From Candidatus Blautia intestinigallinarum (GTDB lineage: Bacteria > Bacillota > Clostridia > Lachnospirales > Lachnospiraceae): a stretch of DNA of 64,000 bases. Under the pieces are notes generated by a model. The model was not told the DNA's origin, did no database searches, and worked only from the letters and a program-made list of their open reading frames with translations. The stretch covers positions 39,661-103,660 of the forward strand of contig DXIX01000014.1 of NCBI GenBank assembly GCA_019112635.1, in the 5' to 3' direction. Both the position numbers and the translations under genes were made by a program. Of this stretch, positions 17,842 to 27,389 are shown piece after piece (the stretch's first letter is position 1; each line of letters starts with the position of its first letter).

Positions 17842-17870
17842 AGTATAACACCTCAAATTCCAAAATGCAA
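17842..17870 (-). promoter_or_regulatory. Promoter of rpmJ-rpsM-rpsK-rpsD-rpoA-rplQ
   Basis: Minus strand TTGCAT - 17 nt - TATACT, with AT-rich sequence upstream like an UP element. The two hexamers and the spacing are identical to the promoter before rpsJ. It restarts transcription after the cassette that separates infA from rpmJ. Confidence 0.75.
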
Positions 17871-17905
17871 GCAAAAAATTCCTATTTTTGCAAGCTTTTT
17901 TCAAT

Positions 17906-18838
17906 TTATTCCACGGTCTCCACAATCATCTCCTCCGCGCCCTGGAAATCATTCTGGTAGTACTGAAGAATATGATTACGAAAAGCGATCTCCGCTCCTT
18001 TCAGCCTCCGGTCCTTTTTGTAAACCAGCATCGTCCACAGTTTTTCTTTTGGTTCAATACGGTAAGCTTTCGCCGGTCCTTTTGCAATTTCCCTGGCCAC
18101 GGACTCTGTGGCCAGAAGAATTCCTGTTCCGGACGCAATCATCTCCAGCATTAAATCTATCGCCTTTGTGTTGAAAAAGGCAACATTGAATCGGATATGA
18201 TTTTTCTCATATATATTTTTCATATAATCATAAAGAGAGGATCCCTTCTCTCCTGTGAGCAGAGGCAGATCACCCAGCTTCTTGATCTGAATGAACTCTT
18301 CCTCCTCGCAGTCGTTTTCCCGGTTGATCACCGCGCATAGGTTTTCTTCTGCCAGAATATCGTAAATAAGCCCGGAGGGAACATCGTCCGGAATCGCTTT
18401 GATAATGGCAAAATCAATCTTCCCTTCGCTGAGTAAATCAAAAGCCTTATAGTTTTCCATAACTTTCAGGCTTCCCAGCACATTGGTATTAGTGGAAAAA
18501 AAGTTGGTAATCGCCTGCGCCAGCCCTGACACTCGATAGAACGGAAACACGCCCACATTCAAAAACGTCTTCTGATCCGACCTGCCTTGACCGAAGGCCT
18601 CTGTCAGATTGTCCACTGCCTCCAGCACCTTTTTCCCATACTCACAGAAACGCTCTCCATCTTTTGTCAACGTGACTTTATGGGTATCCCGAAGGAATAA
18701 CTTAGTCTGTAATTCATTCTCCAAGGCACTGATCTGCTGGGAAATTGCAGGCTGCGTAATGAATAAAGTCTTGGCCGCTCCGGAAAAACTTTTTTGTTTT
18801 GCAATCTCCAACACGTAATAAATCTGTCGTATCTCCAT
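17906..18838 (-). CDS. LysR-family transcriptional regulator
   Basis: A 310-aa regulator with the start at MEIRQIYYVLEIAK (18838), after GGAGAG; the track ORF is 26 codons too long. The N-terminal winged HTH (FSGAAKTLFITQPAISQQISALE) is followed by a periplasmic-binding-like effector domain (~90-300). It is transcribed divergently from the M20 amidohydrolase with a 201-nt shared control region, the usual arrangement for LysR regulators and their target. The probable targets are therefore the M20 gene and the membrane protein after it. The ligand is unknown. Confidence 0.92.
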   Translation of the reverse strand: MEIRQIYYVLEIAKQKSFSGAAKTLFITQPAISQQISALENELQTKLFLRDTHKVTLTKDGERFCEYGKKVLEAVDNLTEAFGQGRSDQKTFLNVGVFPFYRVSGLAQAITNFFSTNTNVLGSLKVMENYKAFDLLSEGKIDFAIIKAIPDDVPSGLIYDILAEENLCAVINRENDCEEEEFIQIKKLGDLPLLTGEKGSSLYDYMKNIYEKNHIRFNVAFFNTKAIDLMLEMIASGTGILLATESVAREIAKGPAKAYRIEPKEKLWTMLVYKKDRRLKGAEIAFRNHILQYYQNDFQGAEEMIVETVE

Positions 18839-18924
18839 CTTAGACTCTCCTATCTCTCCCATCTGCGAGTCTGCGAGTTTCAATTTTCTGATGATTATAG
18901 CAAAATTTTCTCTCATTTTAAAGC

Positions 18925-18991
18925 TTATAATCGGAACTTATAAAAAGATTATAAATACCAATTTCCAATTTTTATTTTTCGTTTATATAAT
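18925..18991 (+). promoter_or_regulatory. Divergent LysR control region with candidate activator-dependent promoter
   Basis: Three TTATAA boxes (18925, 18938 and 18949) are spaced 13 and 11 nt apart, upstream of a perfect -10 (TATAAT at 18986-18991) with no good -35. Such a layout suits a LysR-activated promoter for the M20 amidohydrolase. This is inference from spacing only. Confidence 0.5.
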
Positions 18992-19039
18992 ATACACAAA
19001 TTTTATAAATGTTTTTTATAGAAAGACAGGTGATAATCT

Positions 19040-20221
19040 ATGAACGACTTTTTGAAAGAAGCCAAAGAATTACAGGAAGAACTGACTTCGAACCGCCGTT
19101 ATCTCCACGCCAACGCGGAGACCGGTTTCGATCTTCCCAAAACCGTCGCTTTTGTGATGGAAAAACTTACCTCCTATGGGTACACTCCCATCCCCATGGG
19201 CGGCGGCATCGTCTGTACCTGCGGAATTCCTGGCAAAACTTTGATGATCCGAGCGGATATGGATGCGCTTCCCCAGCAGGAAGCCTCCGGCCTTCCCTTT
19301 GCCTGCCAGGATGGCGCCTGCCACTCCTGTGGTCACGATTCACACATAGCCATGCTTTTGGGAGCTGCGAAAATCCTGAAGGCCCATGAATCCGAGTTAA
19401 AAGGCACAGTAAAATTTCTCTTTCAGCCTGCAGAAGAACTGCTGGGCGGAGCAAAGAGCATGATCAAAGCCGGAGCTTTAGAGAATCCCAAAGTGGATGC
19501 CGCCATGGCCTTCCACATTAATTACGGGCCGATCATGGATCAAAATTTTCAGGTGGGCACACTATTCTACAGTGAGCAGGAGTCCTGCGCATCTGCCGAT
19601 GCCTTCGAGATCACTGTCCACGGCACTTCTGCCCACGGAAGTACGCCACATGTAGGCGTCAACGCCTTAAGTGTTGCCGCCAACATCATCGTGGCCCTGC
19701 AGCAATTCTTTACCTTACAGGTACCCTCTGATGAGCCATCGATTATGTCCATCTGCCAGCTCCACTCGGGAAGCGCCTCCAACATCATTCCCAGCGAAGC
19801 CGTCATGCAGGGCAGCATCCGAACCTTCACCAGAGAAAACCGTGCTTTTCTGCTGAAACAGCTTCATGACCTGACGGTAAAAACTGCTCAGATGTGGGGA
19901 GCCACTGCAGAAGTCAATATCTTCGCCGGCACAGGCCCAACAATTAATGACCGCAGCCTCAGTGCAGAAATGGGAGACTATTGTCGGGAAGTACTGGATG
20001 ATGTCCAGGTCATTCCGCCCCAGACATTTTCGGAAGATTTCTCTTACTACGGTGAACATGTCCCTACCTTCTTCGCCATGCTCTACGCAGGCGGACCGGA
20101 ACTGGGGCATCAATACTCGCTGCACGATCCCAGGGCAACTTTTGATGAATCCGCATTGCCTTATGGCAGCGCAGCTTTCTGTAACTGCGCATACCAATGG
20201 CTGAAAAATCACTGTGAATAA
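19040..20221 (+). CDS. M20-family amidohydrolase / metallopeptidase
   Basis: 393 aa of the M20D (IAA-amidohydrolase/hippuricase-like) type. Metal ligands and catalytic residues are visible: DMDALP, ACHSCGHDSHIA, QPAEE (catalytic Glu), AFHINYG, and a late SLHDPRATFD. The dimerisation domain is inserted at ~180-290 (HGTSAHGSTPH). Enzymes of this type hydrolyse N-acyl amino acids or related amides. It has no signal peptide. SD AGGTGAT precedes the ATG. It is followed after 18 nt by a polytopic membrane protein, which suggests import and hydrolysis of one substrate. The substrate is not identified. Confidence 0.9.
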   Translation: MNDFLKEAKELQEELTSNRRYLHANAETGFDLPKTVAFVMEKLTSYGYTPIPMGGGIVCTCGIPGKTLMIRADMDALPQQEASGLPFACQDGACHSCGHDSHIAMLLGAAKILKAHESELKGTVKFLFQPAEELLGGAKSMIKAGALENPKVDAAMAFHINYGPIMDQNFQVGTLFYSEQESCASADAFEITVHGTSAHGSTPHVGVNALSVAANIIVALQQFFTLQVPSDEPSIMSICQLHSGSASNIIPSEAVMQGSIRTFTRENRAFLLKQLHDLTVKTAQMWGATAEVNIFAGTGPTINDRSLSAEMGDYCREVLDDVQVIPPQTFSEDFSYYGEHVPTFFAMLYAGGPELGHQYSLHDPRATFDESALPYGSAAFCNCAYQWLKNHCE

Positions 20222-20239
20222 GATTGGGGGAGAGATTCT

Positions 20240-21412
20240 ATGAATGGTTTACACGCACTGACAATTATTCTATTAATCTATGCCATCGGCGACTTCGTTG
20301 CCACCAAGACAAAAGCGATTATCTCCATGCTGTTCGTGGCAGCTGTGATCTTCGCAATCTGCTTCTGGAACGGTCTTCCTTCCACCCTTTTCGAAGACTC
20401 TACTTTAATGGCCTTCTCCAGCGTCACCATCGGAATGATGCTGGTACATATGGGAACCACCATCAAACTTGCAGACTTTGTGCAGGAATATAAGACCGTC
20501 ATCATCGTCCTGTGCTCCACACTGGCTATCTGCGGCGGTGTTTATTTCATAGGAAGAATTTTTATCGATGAATACTACGCTCTGGCGAGTGCCCCTGTGC
20601 TGGGCGGTGCCGTCGTTGCCTTCCTGGTCATGACAGAGGCCATGAACAACATTGGAGCCACCGATGCCGCAGCTTTTGCCTCCCTGATTTTGATCATTCA
20701 GGGCATTGTCGGTTTTCCCATTGCCTCCATCTGCTGCAAAAGAGAAGCTCTCCGTCTAAAGAGTGAGATCGCAGCCGGACGGGTGAAGCTTGAAAAAAAA
20801 GAAGAGAAAAAAGAAGAAAAACCAAAATGGAGAATTATCCCTCCAATTCCGGACAAATATAACGGGGACAACCTGCTCCTTGCCAAACTGGCTGTGGTTG
20901 CCTGTCTGGCACAATGGCTGTCCAACCTGACCAATGGAAATGTCAACAATCTGGTCATCTGTCTTCTTCTGGGCGTGTTTTTCCGTGAGATTGGCTTCCT
21001 GGATGAGGCACCTTTGACCAAGGCTAATGGTTTTACCTTCGTCATCGGGGCTGCTCTGGTCAATGTCTTCACCAGCCTGGCCACTTCCACGCCTCAGATG
21101 ATCCTGTCCATGATCCGGCCTTTGATCATTGTCATCATCATCGGCGTGATCAGTTTTGCTTTGGTGTCCATCCTGGTCGGAAAAATTTTCAAACAAAGCT
21201 GGTATATCTGTATCGCTATGGCTTCGACGGCTCTCTTTGGTTTTCCGGGAACCTTCATTGTGTCCAATGAAGTAGCAAATGCCTCCGCGGACAATGACGA
21301 GGAGCGTGAGATTCTTCTGCAGAACATTATGCCGAAAATGATCATCTCCGGTATGGTCTCCGTATCCATCGTGTCTGTAGTTGTGGCCGGTGTCATGGCC
21401 GGATGGGTATAA
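20240..21412 (+). CDS. Polytopic membrane protein, probable transporter
   Basis: 390 aa with about 12 hydrophobic segments in two halves of six, separated by a highly charged cytoplasmic loop around residues 165-205 (KLEKKEEKKEEKPKW). Short acidic or polar stretches within the membrane region (MTEAMNNIGATDAAA; SNEVANASADNDEE) occur at similar places in each half, hinting at an internal duplication. I do not recognise the family with certainty; it resembles ion- or organic-anion-coupled carriers in outline. It is the last gene of the LysR-controlled pair, ahead of a terminator. Confidence 0.65.
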   Translation: MNGLHALTIILLIYAIGDFVATKTKAIISMLFVAAVIFAICFWNGLPSTLFEDSTLMAFSSVTIGMMLVHMGTTIKLADFVQEYKTVIIVLCSTLAICGGVYFIGRIFIDEYYALASAPVLGGAVVAFLVMTEAMNNIGATDAAAFASLILIIQGIVGFPIASICCKREALRLKSEIAAGRVKLEKKEEKKEEKPKWRIIPPIPDKYNGDNLLLAKLAVVACLAQWLSNLTNGNVNNLVICLLLGVFFREIGFLDEAPLTKANGFTFVIGAALVNVFTSLATSTPQMILSMIRPLIIVIIIGVISFALVSILVGKIFKQSWYICIAMASTALFGFPGTFIVSNEVANASADNDEEREILLQNIMPKMIISGMVSVSIVSVVVAGVMAGWV

Positions 21413-21448
21413 ATAATTAGAAAAAACCTTGTTGAAATCAGAATTTTA

Positions 21449-21496
21449 AAAACCTTACAGAAAGCAAATCTTAACACTTGATTTCTGTAAGGTTTT
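21449..21496. terminator. Bidirectional terminator between the cassette and infA
   Basis: AAAACCTTACAGAAA pairs perfectly with TTTCTGTAAGGTTTT around an 18-nt loop. It has T-runs when read in either direction. It ends the + strand M20/membrane-protein transcript and also the minus-strand spc transcript after infA. Confidence 0.85.
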
Positions 21497-21525
21497 CTTT
21501 TGTACTCTTCAAAATTTTCTTCTGC

Positions 21526-21744
21526 TTATTTATCGCGCCAGATGATTCTGCCCTTGGACAGATCATAAGGAGAAAGTTCTATCGTCACTTTATCTCCCGG
21601 CAGAATACGTATGAAATTCATACGAAGTTTTCCGCTGATATGAGCAAGCACCACATGCTTATTTTCCAGCTCTACTTTGAACATCGCGTTTGGCAGCTTC
21701 TCCAACACGGTACCTTCTACTTCAATTACGTCTGCTTTTGACAT
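21526..21744 (-). CDS. infA: Translation initiation factor IF-1
   Basis: A 72-aa S1/OB-fold protein starting [13 protein letters not shown] and ending RGRIIWRDK-like (KGRIIWRDK). It binds the ribosomal A site during initiation. It lies 29 nt after map. In most Clostridia rpmJ follows directly; here a bidirectional terminator and a 3.7-kb cassette follow instead. The KOW-domain protein often found between map and infA in Clostridia is absent. Confidence 0.97.
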   Translation of the reverse strand: MSKADVIEVEGTVLEKLPNAMFKVELENKHVVLAHISGKLRMNFIRILPGDKVTIELSPYDLSKGRIIWRDK

Positions 21745-21773
21745 GTAATTATAACCTCCTATGTCCTATCTAT

Positions 21774-22529
21774 TTATTTACTCAGAGTCAAGAGCTCCGG
21801 CTCTCCGTCTGTGATCAGGATCGTATTCTCATAATGTGCTGACAGAGATCCATCCTGTGTGGCAACGGTCCAGTCATCGTCCAGGAAGACCACATCGGCA
21901 CGTCCCATGTTAATCATAGGTTCCACAGCCAGCGTCATGCCAGGCATCAATCGGATTCCGCGTCTGTGCTGACGGAAGTTAGGGATCTGCGGGTCTTCAT
22001 GGAGATGGGTTCCTATTCCATGTCCGACCAAATCTCTCACCACGCCGTAACCAAAACTTTCTGCATAATCTCCTATTGCCGCTGAGATATCATAGAGATG
22101 ATTTCCCGCTTTCGCATATTTGAGTCCCTCGAAGAAACTCTGTTTTGTCACATCCATCAGTTGTCTGGTCTCCGGTGAGACTTCTCCCACAGCGTAGGTG
22201 CGGGCCGCATCCGAATGGTATCCTTTGTAAATCAATCCCGCGTCGATCTTCACCAGATCTCCCTCCTGGATCACTCTCGCATGGGAGGGAATCCCGTGTA
22301 CCACTTCATCGTTCAGAGAAATACAGAAAGATGCCGGGAAGCCATTATAGTTCAGGAAGTTGGGCGTGCATCCCAGCGAGCGTATCATCTCCTCCCCGAT
22401 CTTATCCAGTTCCCAGGTCGTAATCCCCGGTTTAATGTGTTCCGCCAGCTTCTCATGTACCTCTTCCAGATACTTTCCAGCTGTTCTCATTAGCTCTATT
22501 TCTCTTGAAGTCTTAATAGATACTGACAT
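21774..22529 (-). CDS. map: Methionine aminopeptidase type I
   Basis: A 251-aa enzyme that removes the initiator methionine. Metal ligands are visible: DAGLIYKGYHSDAARTY (two Asp), GHGIGTHLHEDP (His), AVEPMINMG (Glu) and HYENTILIT (Glu). It lies 4 nt after adk in the spc operon. Confidence 0.97.
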   Translation of the reverse strand: MSVSIKTSREIELMRTAGKYLEEVHEKLAEHIKPGITTWELDKIGEEMIRSLGCTPNFLNYNGFPASFCISLNDEVVHGIPSHARVIQEGDLVKIDAGLIYKGYHSDAARTYAVGEVSPETRQLMDVTKQSFFEGLKYAKAGNHLYDISAAIGDYAESFGYGVVRDLVGHGIGTHLHEDPQIPNFRQHRRGIRLMPGMTLAVEPMINMGRADVVFLDDDWTVATQDGSLSAHYENTILITDGEPELLTLSK

Positions 22530-22533
22530 ATTC

Positions 22534-23178
22534 TCAATCTCCTAAAATAGCAACGATGTCGTTAAATACTTCTTCCATATCCTTGGTTCCGTCTACGCGT
22601 TTCAATACCTGAGCTTTGGTATAGTAATCGATCAATGGCTGTGTCTGCTCATGGTATACATTCAGACGCTTTTTCACAGTCTCAGGCTTGTCATCGTCTC
22701 TCAGAATCAGCTTATCTCCGCAGGCGTCACACACACCTTCCACCTTGGTCGGAGCATAAACTACATGATAGGTTGCACCGCATTTCACGCAGGCTCTGCG
22801 TCCTGACATACGGTTGATGATATTTTCATCCGGTACATCCACATCGATTGCGTAATCAATTTTGCTATCAATTTTTCTCAGTGCCTCATCCAGACTCTCT
22901 GCCTGGGGAATGGTCCGTGGAAATCCATCCAGCACATAGCCATTCTTGGCGTCTTCCTGTCCAAGACGGTCCACAACCAGATCTACAACCAGTTCATCCG
23001 GAACCAAAAGCCCCTGATCCATGTATGTCTTTGCTTTCTTGCCGAGTTCCGTTCCCTCTTTGATGTTTGCACGGAAAATATCGCCTGTGGAGATATGGGG
23101 AATTCCATACTTCGCTGCGATTTTTTTCGCCTGTGTTCCTTTTCCAGCACCAGGTGCTCCCAACATAATGATTCTCAT
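22534..23178 (-). CDS. adk: Adenylate kinase
   Basis: A 214-aa long-form kinase. The P-loop is [10 protein letters not shown], the AMP site is STGDIFR, and the LID domain carries four zinc cysteines (CVKCGATYH...CDACG). It interconverts ATP and AMP with ADP. It sits between secY and map as in most Firmicutes. Confidence 0.98.
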   Translation of the reverse strand: MRIIMLGAPGAGKGTQAKKIAAKYGIPHISTGDIFRANIKEGTELGKKAKTYMDQGLLVPDELVVDLVVDRLGQEDAKNGYVLDGFPRTIPQAESLDEALRKIDSKIDYAIDVDVPDENIINRMSGRRACVKCGATYHVVYAPTKVEGVCDACGDKLILRDDDKPETVKKRLNVYHEQTQPLIDYYTKAQVLKRVDGTKDMEEVFNDIVAILGD

Positions 23179-23234
23179 AAAATACCTCCCACCAAATCAA
23201 GGCTGTGATGTTACCACCACAACCTCAACTTTAT

Positions 23235-24581
23235 TTAGTCGTTCAGGAAGCCTTTGTAATTCCTTACCAGCATCTGTGATTCAATCTGTTTGATTGACTC
23301 CAGTACCACGCCCACAACGATGATGATGGAAGTTCCGCCGAAGGAGACATCCGCACCAAATACACCATTGAAGAAAAATGGAATAACAGCTACAATGACT
23401 AACCCTACTGCTCCTATAAATATAATGTAATTTAAGATTTTTGTCAAATACTCTGACGTTGGTTTTCCTGGACGGATGCCCGGGATGAAACCACCCTGTT
23501 TTTTCATATTATCCGCAATCTCCAGCGGATTAAATGTGATAGAAGTGTAAAAATAGGCAAAGAAAATACACAATGCCACATAGACAACCAGACCAATGCT
23601 GTAGATTGGCTCATCCGGATTACACCAGTTGCTGGATGACAATCCATGGAGAATCTCCCCGCCGATTCCTCCCATATTGCTCTTTCCTGCGAAGGTAGCA
23701 ATCATGACAGGCATGGACATAATTGAAGATGCAAAGATGATCGGGATGACACCTGCGGTGTTCACCTTCAGTGGAATAAAGCTGGACTGTCCGCCCACCA
23801 TCTTCCTTCCCTGCATTTTCTTTGAATACTGTACGGGAATCTTTCTCTGTGCGCCGTTCAAGATCAAAACGAAAACAACAACAACCAATACAATCGCAAT
23901 AATAATCAGTGCCGCCAGTGTGCCTTTCGCAATCGTCTTTCCCTTCACAAAGGTATCATAGAGTGTCGCGAAATCACTTGGCATTCTGGAGACGATGTTA
24001 ATTGTCAGGACAATCGACATACCGTTTCCAACTTTTTTCTCTGTGATTCTCTCACCGATCCACATCAGCATAGCTGATCCAGCCGTCAGGCAGACAACCA
24101 CGACTGCTCCGGCTGCAAACTTTTCAAATCCGGAAGCGTCAGAACCGGAAGACATAATCGGAATCAATCCCTGTCTTCCAAATCCAATGGCCATCGCAAC
24201 GGACTCAAAAATAGACAGACCCACTGTTACATAGCGGGTAATCTCTGTAATCTTCTTCCTTCCTTCTTCTCCATCCTTATGCAGCTCTTCCAGCTTCGGT
24301 ATCGCAATGGTGAGAAGCTGTATAATGATGGACGCTGTAATGTACGGCGTGATATTCAGAGCAAAGATTGACATCTGGGTGAAAGATCCGCCGGTGAAGG
24401 CATCAAAGAAATTGAATGCATCACCGGACTGACTCTCAAACCACTGTTTGAAATAATCACCATCCACGCCCGGAACAGGGATCTCTGAACCGAGGCGGAT
24501 GACAAAAATCATGACAACCAGATAGAACAACTTTCTTCGAATATCTTTAACCTTAAAAACATTACGAAGACTTTTTAACAT
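23235..24581 (-). CDS. secY: Protein translocase subunit SecY
   Basis: A 448-aa protein with about ten membrane segments. Landmarks are the N-terminal DIRRKLFYLVVMIFVIRLG, the plug-region ALNITPYITASI, and the C-terminal PGIRPGKPT loop that contacts SecA and ribosome. It forms the protein-conducting channel. Its ATG overlaps the rplO stop by 1 nt (TAATG). Confidence 0.98.
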   Translation of the reverse strand: MLKSLRNVFKVKDIRRKLFYLVVMIFVIRLGSEIPVPGVDGDYFKQWFESQSGDAFNFFDAFTGGSFTQMSIFALNITPYITASIIIQLLTIAIPKLEELHKDGEEGRKKITEITRYVTVGLSIFESVAMAIGFGRQGLIPIMSSGSDASGFEKFAAGAVVVVCLTAGSAMLMWIGERITEKKVGNGMSIVLTINIVSRMPSDFATLYDTFVKGKTIAKGTLAALIIIAIVLVVVVFVLILNGAQRKIPVQYSKKMQGRKMVGGQSSFIPLKVNTAGVIPIIFASSIMSMPVMIATFAGKSNMGGIGGEILHGLSSSNWCNPDEPIYSIGLVVYVALCIFFAYFYTSITFNPLEIADNMKKQGGFIPGIRPGKPTSEYLTKILNYIIFIGAVGLVIVAVIPFFFNGVFGADVSFGGTSIIIVVGVVLESIKQIESQMLVRNYKGFLND

Positions 24582-25048
24582 TAGATCACCTCTACTGTTC
24601 CACCTGCTGCTTCAATCTTTGCTTTTGCGCTGTCGCTGAACACTTTTACCTTGTTGTCTCTGTCGATCTTCGGCAGTTTTACGTTGAGCTTCTTGGTCAG
24701 CTCGCCGTTGCCAAGGATCTTAACACCGTCAACAACTTTGGAAACTGCTCCGCTTGCAAGCAGGCTGTCTACAGTTACCTCTGCTCCATCCTCAAATCTA
24801 TTCAAAACATCAACATTAATTGCTACGATATCCTTGGAGTTTCTGTTTGTGAAACCTCTCTTCGGAATACGTCTGTATAATGGCATCTGTCCGCCTTCGA
24901 ACCCAGGTTTCTTAGCACCTGAACGTGCTAACTGGCCCTTGTGTCCTTTACCTGCAGTCTTGCCATTGCCTGAACCATGTCCACGGCCTCTTCTGAAATT
25001 ATCACTGTGTTTAGAACCTTCTGCTGGTCTTAAATTGGATAAATCCAT
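24581..25048 (-). CDS. rplO: 50S ribosomal protein L15
   Basis: 155 aa from [12 protein letters not shown] (ATG at 25048, 8 nt after AGGAGG). The track start is a GTG inside the SD itself. The Gly/Arg-rich N-terminus ([20 protein letters not shown]) is typical; this part threads into 23S rRNA. Next to secY as usual. Confidence 0.97.
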   Translation of the reverse strand: MDLSNLRPAEGSKHSDNFRRGRGHGSGNGKTAGKGHKGQLARSGAKKPGFEGGQMPLYRRIPKRGFTNRNSKDIVAINVDVLNRFEDGAEVTVDSLLASGAVSKVVDGVKILGNGELTKKLNVKLPKIDRDNKVKVFSDSAKAKIEAAGGTVEVI

Positions 25049-25093
25049 GACTGGCACCTCCTTTTAAAATTTAACCACTGTCCAACTAAATCG

Positions 25094-25276
25094 TTAGGCT
25101 TCTTCTACTTTAACCAGGTGCTGTACCTGTTTGATCATTCCTCTTGTAGCTGCGTTGTCCGGAAGCTCTACTGTCTTGTTTACTTTACGAAGTCCCATAG
25201 CTTCCACAGTTTTTTTGTGTTTCGGAACGGCACCGATCGTAGATTTTACCAAAGTAACTTTCAATTTATCTGCCAT
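25094..25276 (-). CDS. rpmD: 50S ribosomal protein L30
   Basis: 60 aa from [12 protein letters not shown] (SD AAGGAGG); the track ORF is 19 codons too long. The family signature [16 protein letters not shown] is intact. Lies 14 nt after rpsE. Confidence 0.96.
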   Translation of the reverse strand: MADKLKVTLVKSTIGAVPKHKKTVEAMGLRKVNKTVELPDNAATRGMIKQVQHLVKVEEA

Positions 25277-25289
25277 TTTTCCGTCCTCC

Positions 25290-25799
25290 TTAAGCCAAAA
25301 TCTCGTCAACAGATTTTCCGCGGAGTTTTGCAACTTCCTCCGGAGTTTTCAGCTGTCTCAAACCTTCGATGGTTGCAAGTACGACATTCTGCTTATTTCT
25401 GGAACCCATACATTTGGTACGGATATTTTTGATGCCTGCCAACTCGATAACCGCACGAGCCGGACCGCCAGCGATAACTCCAGTACCTTCCGGAGCTCTC
25501 TTCAGCAGCATCTGAGCACTGCCGAATTTGCCGACAAAGTCATGAGTGATACTTCCATTCTCGTCTCTGGCAACTGTTACCAGTTTTTTCATGGCATCTT
25601 CTTTTCCTTTACGGATTGCCTCCGGAATCTCGGCAGCTTTACCAAGACCTGCACCTACATGTCCATTGCCATCTCCGACAACAACTAAAGCTGAGAAACG
25701 GAAGTTACGACCGCCTTTAACAACTTTGGTAACACGTTTGATAGCTACCACTTTATCATTCAATTCTAACTGACTAGCGTCAATAAGATCACGCTTCAT
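25290..25799 (-). CDS. rpsE: 30S ribosomal protein S5
   Basis: A 169-aa S5 with the double-stranded-RNA-binding N-terminal domain ([19 protein letters not shown]) and the C-terminal domain [13 protein letters not shown]. Involved in decoding accuracy. Between rplR and rpmD. Confidence 0.98.
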   Translation of the reverse strand: MKRDLIDASQLELNDKVVAIKRVTKVVKGGRNFRFSALVVVGDGNGHVGAGLGKAAEIPEAIRKGKEDAMKKLVTVARDENGSITHDFVGKFGSAQMLLKRAPEGTGVIAGGPARAVIELAGIKNIRTKCMGSRNKQNVVLATIEGLRQLKTPEEVAKLRGKSVDEILA

Positions 25800-25818
25800 G
25801 TGTTCTCGTTCCTCCCTT

Positions 25819-26187
25819 CTAGAAATCCAGCCCAGCTTCTCTTGCTGCGTCTGCCAATGCTTTTACTTTTCCGTGATAGAGGAATCCTCCTCTGTCGAAT
25901 ACCACACTGGTAATTCCTTTTTCAGCTGCTCTTTTTGCAATCACAGTTCCAACTTTAGCAGCTGCCTCTACGGTATTTGTGTGCTCCAGTCCTTCTTTGA
26001 CTTCTGCCTGAAGAGTAGAAGCGGATACCAGAGTACGTCCTTGTGTGTCATCAATAATCTGAGCATACATATGATTGTTGCTTCTGAACACTGCCAGACG
26101 TGGAGTCTGAGCTGTTCCGCTCAAATGATGACGTAATCTTCTATGCTTTTTCTGACGAATTTCCGCCTTAGATGCTTTCTTAATCAT
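25819..26187 (-). CDS. rplR: 50S ribosomal protein L18
   Basis: 122 aa from [19 protein letters not shown] (ATG 26187, 9 nt after GGAG). The track start is a GTG two codons earlier. It binds 5S rRNA; the C-terminal [20 protein letters not shown] is typical. Confidence 0.97.
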   Translation of the reverse strand: MIKKASKAEIRQKKHRRLRHHLSGTAQTPRLAVFRSNNHMYAQIIDDTQGRTLVSASTLQAEVKEGLEHTNTVEAAAKVGTVIAKRAAEKGITSVVFDRGGFLYHGKVKALADAAREAGLDF

Positions 26188-26204
26188 TTTCACACTCTCC
26201 TTAA

Positions 26205-26744
26205 TTATTTCTTACCAGTCTTACCAACTTTACGTCTGATAACCTCGTCAGCATACTTGATACCTTTACCTTTGTAAGGTTCCGGTCTTCTCTTATCTCT
26301 GATTTCAGCTGCGTACTGACCAACTTTTTCTTTGTCAATTCCTGCAACTGTAATCTTGTTGCCGTCCACAGTTGTCTCCAGTCCTTCTGGATCTTCCATC
26401 TCAACCGGATGAGAATAACCTAAGGATAATGTCAATTTTTTGCCCTGTTTCTGAGCTCTGTAACCTACACCGTTTACTTCCAGAACTTTTGTATATCCTT
26501 CGCTTACACCAACAACCATGTTGTGTACCAGGCTTCTGGTCAAACCATGCAGGGATTTCATTCTCTTCAAATCGTTTGGTCTTGTTACCACCACATGACC
26601 ATCTTCAACTTTGATGCCCATTTCTACAGGAAGTGTTTTCTCCAGTGTTCCTTTCGGGCCCTTTACTGTAACGTGATTGTCCTCTGTGATATCTACAGTT
26701 ACTCCTGCAGGAATCACAACTGGCAGTCTGCCGATTCGTGACAT
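26205..26744 (-). CDS. rplF: 50S ribosomal protein L6
   Basis: 179 aa from [12 protein letters not shown] (SD AAGGAGG). The 221-aa track ORF reads back through the intergenic spacer. It has the duplicated alpha/beta domains and the C-terminal signature [11 protein letters not shown]. It binds near the sarcin-ricin loop. Confidence 0.97.
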   Translation of the reverse strand: MSRIGRLPVVIPAGVTVDITEDNHVTVKGPKGTLEKTLPVEMGIKVEDGHVVVTRPNDLKRMKSLHGLTRSLVHNMVVGVSEGYTKVLEVNGVGYRAQKQGKKLTLSLGYSHPVEMEDPEGLETTVDGNKITVAGIDKEKVGQYAAEIRDKRRPEPYKGKGIKYADEVIRRKVGKTGKK

Positions 26745-26772
26745 TTCGTCTTCCTCCTTACTTAAATTGTCG

Positions 26773-26794
26773 GAGAGAATTTTTGAATTCTCTC
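26773..26794 (-). repeat. Perfect hairpin in the rpsH-rplF spacer
   Basis: GAGAGAATT - TTTG - AATTCTCTC, a 9-bp perfect stem with a 4-nt loop, 29 nt before the rplF start codon. It has no T-run on the minus strand, so it is not a standard terminator. It may be an mRNA processing or stability element. Confidence 0.6.
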
Positions 26795-26814
26795 TGTTTT
26801 CAGTATTTCTATGC

Positions 26815-26855
26815 TTGATTCCATGCTTCGCCTTCAGGCTCGCACTCGCTAAGTG
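26815..26855 (-). repeat. Repeat copy C (divergent) after rpsH
   Basis: Minus strand CTTAGCGAGTGCGAGC, followed by CTGAAGGCGAAGC. The first 16 nt match repeat B (27334-27378) at 15 positions; the rest is diverged. It begins a few nt after the rpsH stop codon. Confidence 0.5.
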
Positions 26856-26863
26856 CTCAGTGC

Positions 26864-27265
26864 CTACCAAACGAATGCTAATACTTCGCCGCCTACCTGA
26901 AGCTTTCTTGCTTCTTTATCTGTAATCACACCCTGATTGGTGGACAGAATGGCAATTCCCAGACCGCCCAGTACTCTTGGCAGCTCATCTTTTCCAGCGT
27001 ATACACGCAGTCCTGGTTTTGAGATTCTCTTAAGACCAGTGATGATTTTCTGATTTTTATCCTCACCATATTTCAGTGTGATGTGGATTGTCTGGAATTT
27101 TCCGTCTTCTACAAGATCGTATTTTGCAATATATCCTTCATCAACGAGAATGTTGGCAATCGCAATTTTCATTTTAGATGCAGGTACATCTACCGTATCG
27201 TGTTTTGCAGTGTTTGCGTTACGGATTCTTGTAAGCATATCTGCAATCGGATCGCTCATTGTCAT
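26864..27265 (-). CDS. rpsH: 30S ribosomal protein S8
   Basis: A 133-aa S8 ([17 protein letters not shown] at the start; [21 protein letters not shown] near the end). The first ATG is 9 nt from AGGAGG and is chosen over the Met two codons later. It binds the central domain of 16S rRNA and in E. coli represses the spc operon. Unusually long spacers flank it on both sides (181 and 119 nt). Confidence 0.97.
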   Translation of the reverse strand: MTMSDPIADMLTRIRNANTAKHDTVDVPASKMKIAIANILVDEGYIAKYDLVEDGKFQTIHITLKYGEDKNQKIITGLKRISKPGLRVYAGKDELPRVLGGLGIAILSTNQGVITDKEARKLQVGGEVLAFVW

Positions 27266-27333
27266 TTAAGGTTGCCTCCTTTTTTCATATTCAAAACGTT
27301 GGGCGTTCATTAAGTTGCCCGTGGGGTATCTTC

Positions 27334-27378
27334 CCTCAACTAAGCTCGTCCTGCGCTTATCAGCTTGCACTCGCTAAG
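27334..27378 (-). repeat. Repeat copy B in the rpsN-rpsH spacer
   Basis: Minus strand CTTAGCGAGTGCAAGCTGAT, then AAGCGCAGGACGAGCTTAGTTGAGG. It contains the inverted pair TAAGC/GCTTA. It is closely related to copy A, 11 nt away. Confidence 0.65.
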
Positions 27379-27389
27379 GTTCGGGAAGG

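Noticed and set aside
17906-21412. LysR/M20/membrane-protein cassette considered as a transposon
   Set aside because: No transposase or integrase, no terminal inverted repeats or target duplications were seen.
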